Origin: Betaproteobacteria bacterium HGW-Betaproteobacteria-1
Lineage (GTDB): Bacteria; Pseudomonadota; Gammaproteobacteria; Burkholderiales; Methylophilaceae
DNA length: 64,000 nt
Direction: 5' to 3'
NCBI GenBank assembly: GCA_002842435.1
Contig: PHCX01000006.1
Span: 1-64,000, forward strand
Position numbers and translations under genes: made by a program. Each line of letters starts with the position of its first letter. Position 1 is the first letter of the stretch. Under the pieces are notes generated by a model that saw only the letters and a list, made by a program, of their open reading frames with translations, was not told the origin of the DNA and searched no databases. Positions 61,664 through 64,000 of the stretch are shown here, one piece after another.

Positions 61664-62755
61664 ATGAAAAAAGATTTGATGAGTCTGGCGATTGCCGGAG
61701 TTTTTGGTTTTGGTGTAGCAACTGCTCAAGCAGGTGATGCTTATGAAGGTTCCTGGTACATCGTTCCCGGCGTCAGCTACATGCATACTGACAGCGATCT
61801 GGATGCTGATAACGATGCAGGTGGTTTTCTGCGTATCGGTAAGGAATTGAGTGAACACTGGGATGTGCAGATTGGTGCAGGCCATGCACGTGCCGATGAA
61901 GACTTGAGTGTTCTTGGTGGCAGCGGAAAATTCAAGCAGACACTGTTCGGTGTTGATGCCCTGTACATGTTCAGTCGTGACAGATTCAGACCGTTCCTGT
62001 TGGCTGGTCTGGGTTTGGCTCGTAACAATATTGATTACGATGTCAACGGCGTTGATATCGGCGACAGGAAGACTTCATGGATGGCCAATGTCGGTGTCGG
62101 TGCACAGTTCATGTTCACTGAGGCACTTGGCATGCAGGCTGATTTGCGTCATGTCTGGAGCCGCGCAGAAGCTGAAAATAATGCCAAGGCGGTTGGCGAT
62201 CTCGGCTTCAACGGCACCGAAACCATCGGTAATACTTATTTGAATATTGGTGCCATCTGGAAATTTGGCGCTCCGAAGAAGGTGGCAGCTGTTGAGCCTG
62301 AACCATATGTCGCACCGGAGCCCGCACCAGAGCCTGCTCCAGCCCCCAAGGTTTGCAAACCCAAGATTGAGCGCCTTGAACTGTCAGCTGAAGTTCTGTT
62401 TGGTTTCGACAAGGATAAACTGAAACCTGAAGGTGTTGCAGTGTTGGACAACGAAGTTATTCCGAAACTGAAGAGTGAGCCGTTCGAAGTTGTGTTCGTG
62501 ACAGGCCATACCGACATGTTGGGCTCGAATGAGTATAACGATGCCTTGTCCAAGCGCCGTGCCGAACAGGTGACTTCCTACCTGACCAGTCAAGGTATCG
62601 ACGCCAACCTGATTCGTGCCTATGGCGCTGGCGAATCCACACCACTCGTGATCTGTTCTGAAAAACTGCCACGCAAGGAACTGATTGAGTGCCTGCAACC
62701 TAATCGTCGTGTTGAAATTGAAGCTCATCGTGATGATGTGAAGGCATGCGAGTAA
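61664..62755 (+). CDS. OmpA-family outer-membrane protein
   Basis: A 363-residue protein with a signal peptide (MKKDLMSLAIAGVFGFGVATAQA). An eight-strand OmpA-type beta barrel follows at about 25-200 (YEGSWYIVPGVSYMHTDSD). Then comes a Pro/Glu/Ala linker (EPYVAPEPAPEPAPAPKVC) and a peptidoglycan-binding OmpA-like domain at about 240-355 with the family motif LFGFDKDKLKPEG and NDALSKRRAEQVTSYL. It anchors the outer membrane to the wall. TGGAG lies 8 bases before the chosen ATG. It is a single-gene unit ending in a strong terminator. Confidence 0.93.
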   Translation: MKKDLMSLAIAGVFGFGVATAQAGDAYEGSWYIVPGVSYMHTDSDLDADNDAGGFLRIGKELSEHWDVQIGAGHARADEDLSVLGGSGKFKQTLFGVDALYMFSRDRFRPFLLAGLGLARNNIDYDVNGVDIGDRKTSWMANVGVGAQFMFTEALGMQADLRHVWSRAEAENNAKAVGDLGFNGTETIGNTYLNIGAIWKFGAPKKVAAVEPEPYVAPEPAPEPAPAPKVCKPKIERLELSAEVLFGFDKDKLKPEGVAVLDNEVIPKLKSEPFEVVFVTGHTDMLGSNEYNDALSKRRAEQVTSYLTSQGIDANLIRAYGAGESTPLVICSEKLPRKELIECLQPNRRVEIEAHRDDVKACE

Positions 62756-62771
62756 TCAACGCTTTTAACTT

Positions 62772-62798
62772 AAAAGCCCCGCATAGCGGGGCTTTTTT
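62772..62798 (+). terminator. Intrinsic terminator after the OmpA gene
   Basis: AAAAGCCCCGC and GCGGGGCTTTT form an 11-bp perfect stem around ATA, continuing into a run of six Ts. It follows the OmpA stop by 16 bp and abuts the next gene. Confidence 0.93.
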
Positions 62799-62807
62799 AT
62801 GAACCCT

Positions 62808-64000
62808 ATGACTGAACACCTGAAAAAAGCCGATCTTGCCATTATTGCCAGATGGGTTGCGACCGTCTCTGGCGATGTGCTGGAAAACACCAGTGTCGTT
62901 ATTGATGCGGGCAGAATTATCGATATCCTGCCTGTTGCGCAGTTGGAAAGCCGCTATCGGCCTGACAGCAGCATCCAACTACCGGAGCATGTGTTGATGC
63001 CCGGGCTGATCAACTTGCATACCCACGCCGCCATGTCCTTGTTGCGCGGTTTCGCTGACGACCTGCCATTGATGACCTGGCTTGAGCAGCATATCTGGCC
63101 AGCCGAAAAACAGGCCTTATCTGAACGTTTCGTACGGGATGGTACATTGCTGGGCTGCGCGGAGATGCTGGCAGGCGGAGTCACCTGTTTCAGCGATATG
63201 TATTTTTATCCGCAGGCTGCGGCGGAGGCAATCATACAATCCGGTATGAGGGCCAATCTAGGTCTGGTCGTGCTGGAGTTTCCGACCGCCTATGCGAGTG
63301 ATGCCGATGATTATTTGCTCAAGGGGCTGGAAGCCCGTGACAGCTGGCGTAGTAATCCGTTACTGACGACCAGCCTGGCGCCGCATGCACCGTATACGGT
63401 TGAGAACCGCAGTTTTGAGAAGATCATGACTTATGCGGAGCAACTGGGTCTGGGGATTCATACCCATCTGCATGAAACTGTCGGTGAAATCGCCCAAAGT
63501 CTGGAAAAGTACAAGGTTCGTCCGATTCAACGCCTGGCTCAACTGGGTGTGCTCGGGCCTGGCCTGATTGCTGCGCATTGTGTGCATGTTGATGAGCGGG
63601 AAATGGAGTTGCTTGCGGAATTCGGTTGCCATGTCGCTCACTGCCAGACCTCCAATCTCAAGCTGGCCAGCGGCATAGCGCCAATTGTTGATCTGATGCA
63701 GCGCGGCGTTGGCGTGGGTATCGGTACCGATGGTGCTGCCAGCAATAACCGTATGGATATATTTGCCGAGATGCGGCTTGCAGCACTGCTTGCCAAGGGC
63801 ATAACTGGAAATGCAGCAGCGCTGTCTGCCAGGACTGTGCTTGAAATGGCAACGATTAATGCGGCCCGTGCATTGGGTCTGGATGATAAAATAGGTACTA
63901 TTGAGATAGGTAAGTTTGCCGATCTGACTGCAGTCAGGATTGCTGATCCCGAGTTGCTTCCATGTTTCGACCCGATTTCTCATCTTGTTTATGTGACTGG
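62808..64000 (+). CDS. MtaD-like TRZ/ATZ amidohydrolase (truncated by window end)
   Basis: The first 397 codons of a metal-dependent amidohydrolase of the 5-methylthioadenosine/S-adenosylhomocysteine deaminase family. Landmarks include NLHTHAAMSLLRGFADD (HxH metal motif), HTHLHETVGE, AAHCVHVDEREM and GTDGAASNNRMD, all in order. It should deaminate MTA, SAH or related adenine compounds. The frame remains open at base 64000; about 40-50 residues are probably missing. The ATG at 62808 is preferred; one three codons earlier lies in the terminator tail. Confidence 0.88.
   Translation, partial: MTEHLKKADLAIIARWVATVSGDVLENTSVVIDAGRIIDILPVAQLESRYRPDSSIQLPEHVLMPGLINLHTHAAMSLLRGFADDLPLMTWLEQHIWPAEKQALSERFVRDGTLLGCAEMLAGGVTCFSDMYFYPQAAAEAIIQSGMRANLGLVVLEFPTAYASDADDYLLKGLEARDSWRSNPLLTTSLAPHAPYTVENRSFEKIMTYAEQLGLGIHTHLHETVGEIAQSLEKYKVRPIQRLAQLGVLGPGLIAAHCVHVDEREMELLAEFGCHVAHCQTSNLKLASGIAPIVDLMQRGVGVGIGTDGAASNNRMDIFAEMRLAALLAKGITGNAAALSARTVLEMATINAARALGLDDKIGTIEIGKFADLTAVRIADPELLPCFDPISHLVYVT

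Noticed and set aside
1-64000. CRISPR arrays, insertion sequences, prophage genes, rRNA
   Set aside because: None seen: no regularly spaced direct repeats, no transposase or integrase motifs, no rRNA sequence.

Overview
This window looks like the chromosome of a diazotrophic betaproteobacterium, probably of the Nitrosomonadales and perhaps close to Methylophilaceae, Gallionellaceae or Sterolibacteriaceae. That placement is an inference. It rests on the core gene order rnr-rlmB-ndk-rlmN-pilW-rodZ-ispG-hisS-(yfgM-like)-bamB-der and hfq-hflX-hflK-hflC-DUF2065-hisZ-purA, on a nif accessory cluster, and on tetrahydromethanopterin/methanofuran genes of the kind found in C1-oxidising proteobacteria. 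There is no rRNA, CRISPR array, transposase or prophage, and one tRNA gene.

Layout. (1) Bases 1-8500 hold accessory genes, mostly rightward: a DUF4242 protein with a Crp/Fnr regulator, an exported truncated haemoglobin, a flavin reductase, a PocR-PAS-GAF-GGDEF diguanylate cyclase, a small membrane protein, an adhesin-E-like exported protein (leftward), a cupin, an RDD protein and a ferric-reductase-like oxidoreductase. Two copies of a near-identical 14-bp palindrome lie upstream of the Crp/Fnr operon and of the haemoglobin gene, which suggests a small regulon. (2) Bases 8577-19391 are a leftward nitrogen-fixation accessory cluster: nifA, nifB, fdxN, an A-type Fe-S carrier, a TPR-like protein, a 4Fe-4S LRV protein, two nifZ-type genes, a DUF3024 protein, nifS, nifT, a small conserved protein, a DegT-fold protein that lacks the PLP lysine, a SIR2-like protein with a degenerate nucleotide loop, an FmdB zinc ribbon and one unknown gene. 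nifB has a textbook sigma-54 promoter with two NifA sites and an IHF-like site between. NifA carries the four-cysteine motif of oxygen-responsive NifA proteins. The nitrogenase structural genes nifHDK are outside the window. (3) A tRNA-Leu(CAG) gene stands between nifA and the rightward housekeeping block.

(4) Bases 19768-33920 are a dense block for RNA processing, pili and cell shape, isoprenoid and translation functions and outer-membrane assembly, with two oligopeptide-type ABC ATPases inserted after hisS. (5) Bases 34015-41858 hold bamD, rluD, pgeF, a ZIP transporter with a His-rich loop, rimO, small unknown genes and a PAS-GGDEF-EAL protein. (6) Bases 41992-48533 are a TetR-controlled RND efflux system. 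It has two tandem TtgR-like operator sequences in the divergent promoter region. (7) Bases 48589-50223 encode an uncharacterised protein with a PilZ-like C-terminal region, followed by gltX.

(8) Bases 52021-58350 are the hfq-hflX-hflKC-hisZ-purA block. It continues without a break into a flavoprotein, DUF6513, DUF447 and mfnB, all linked to H4MPT/methanofuran biosynthesis. An OmpA-family porin gene with a clear terminator and a truncated MtaD-like amidohydrolase gene close the window.

The most unusual element is the DegT-like/SIR2-like pair at the end of the nif accessory operon. Both proteins have lost the residues that define catalysis in their families, yet their spacing says they are transcribed with nif genes.
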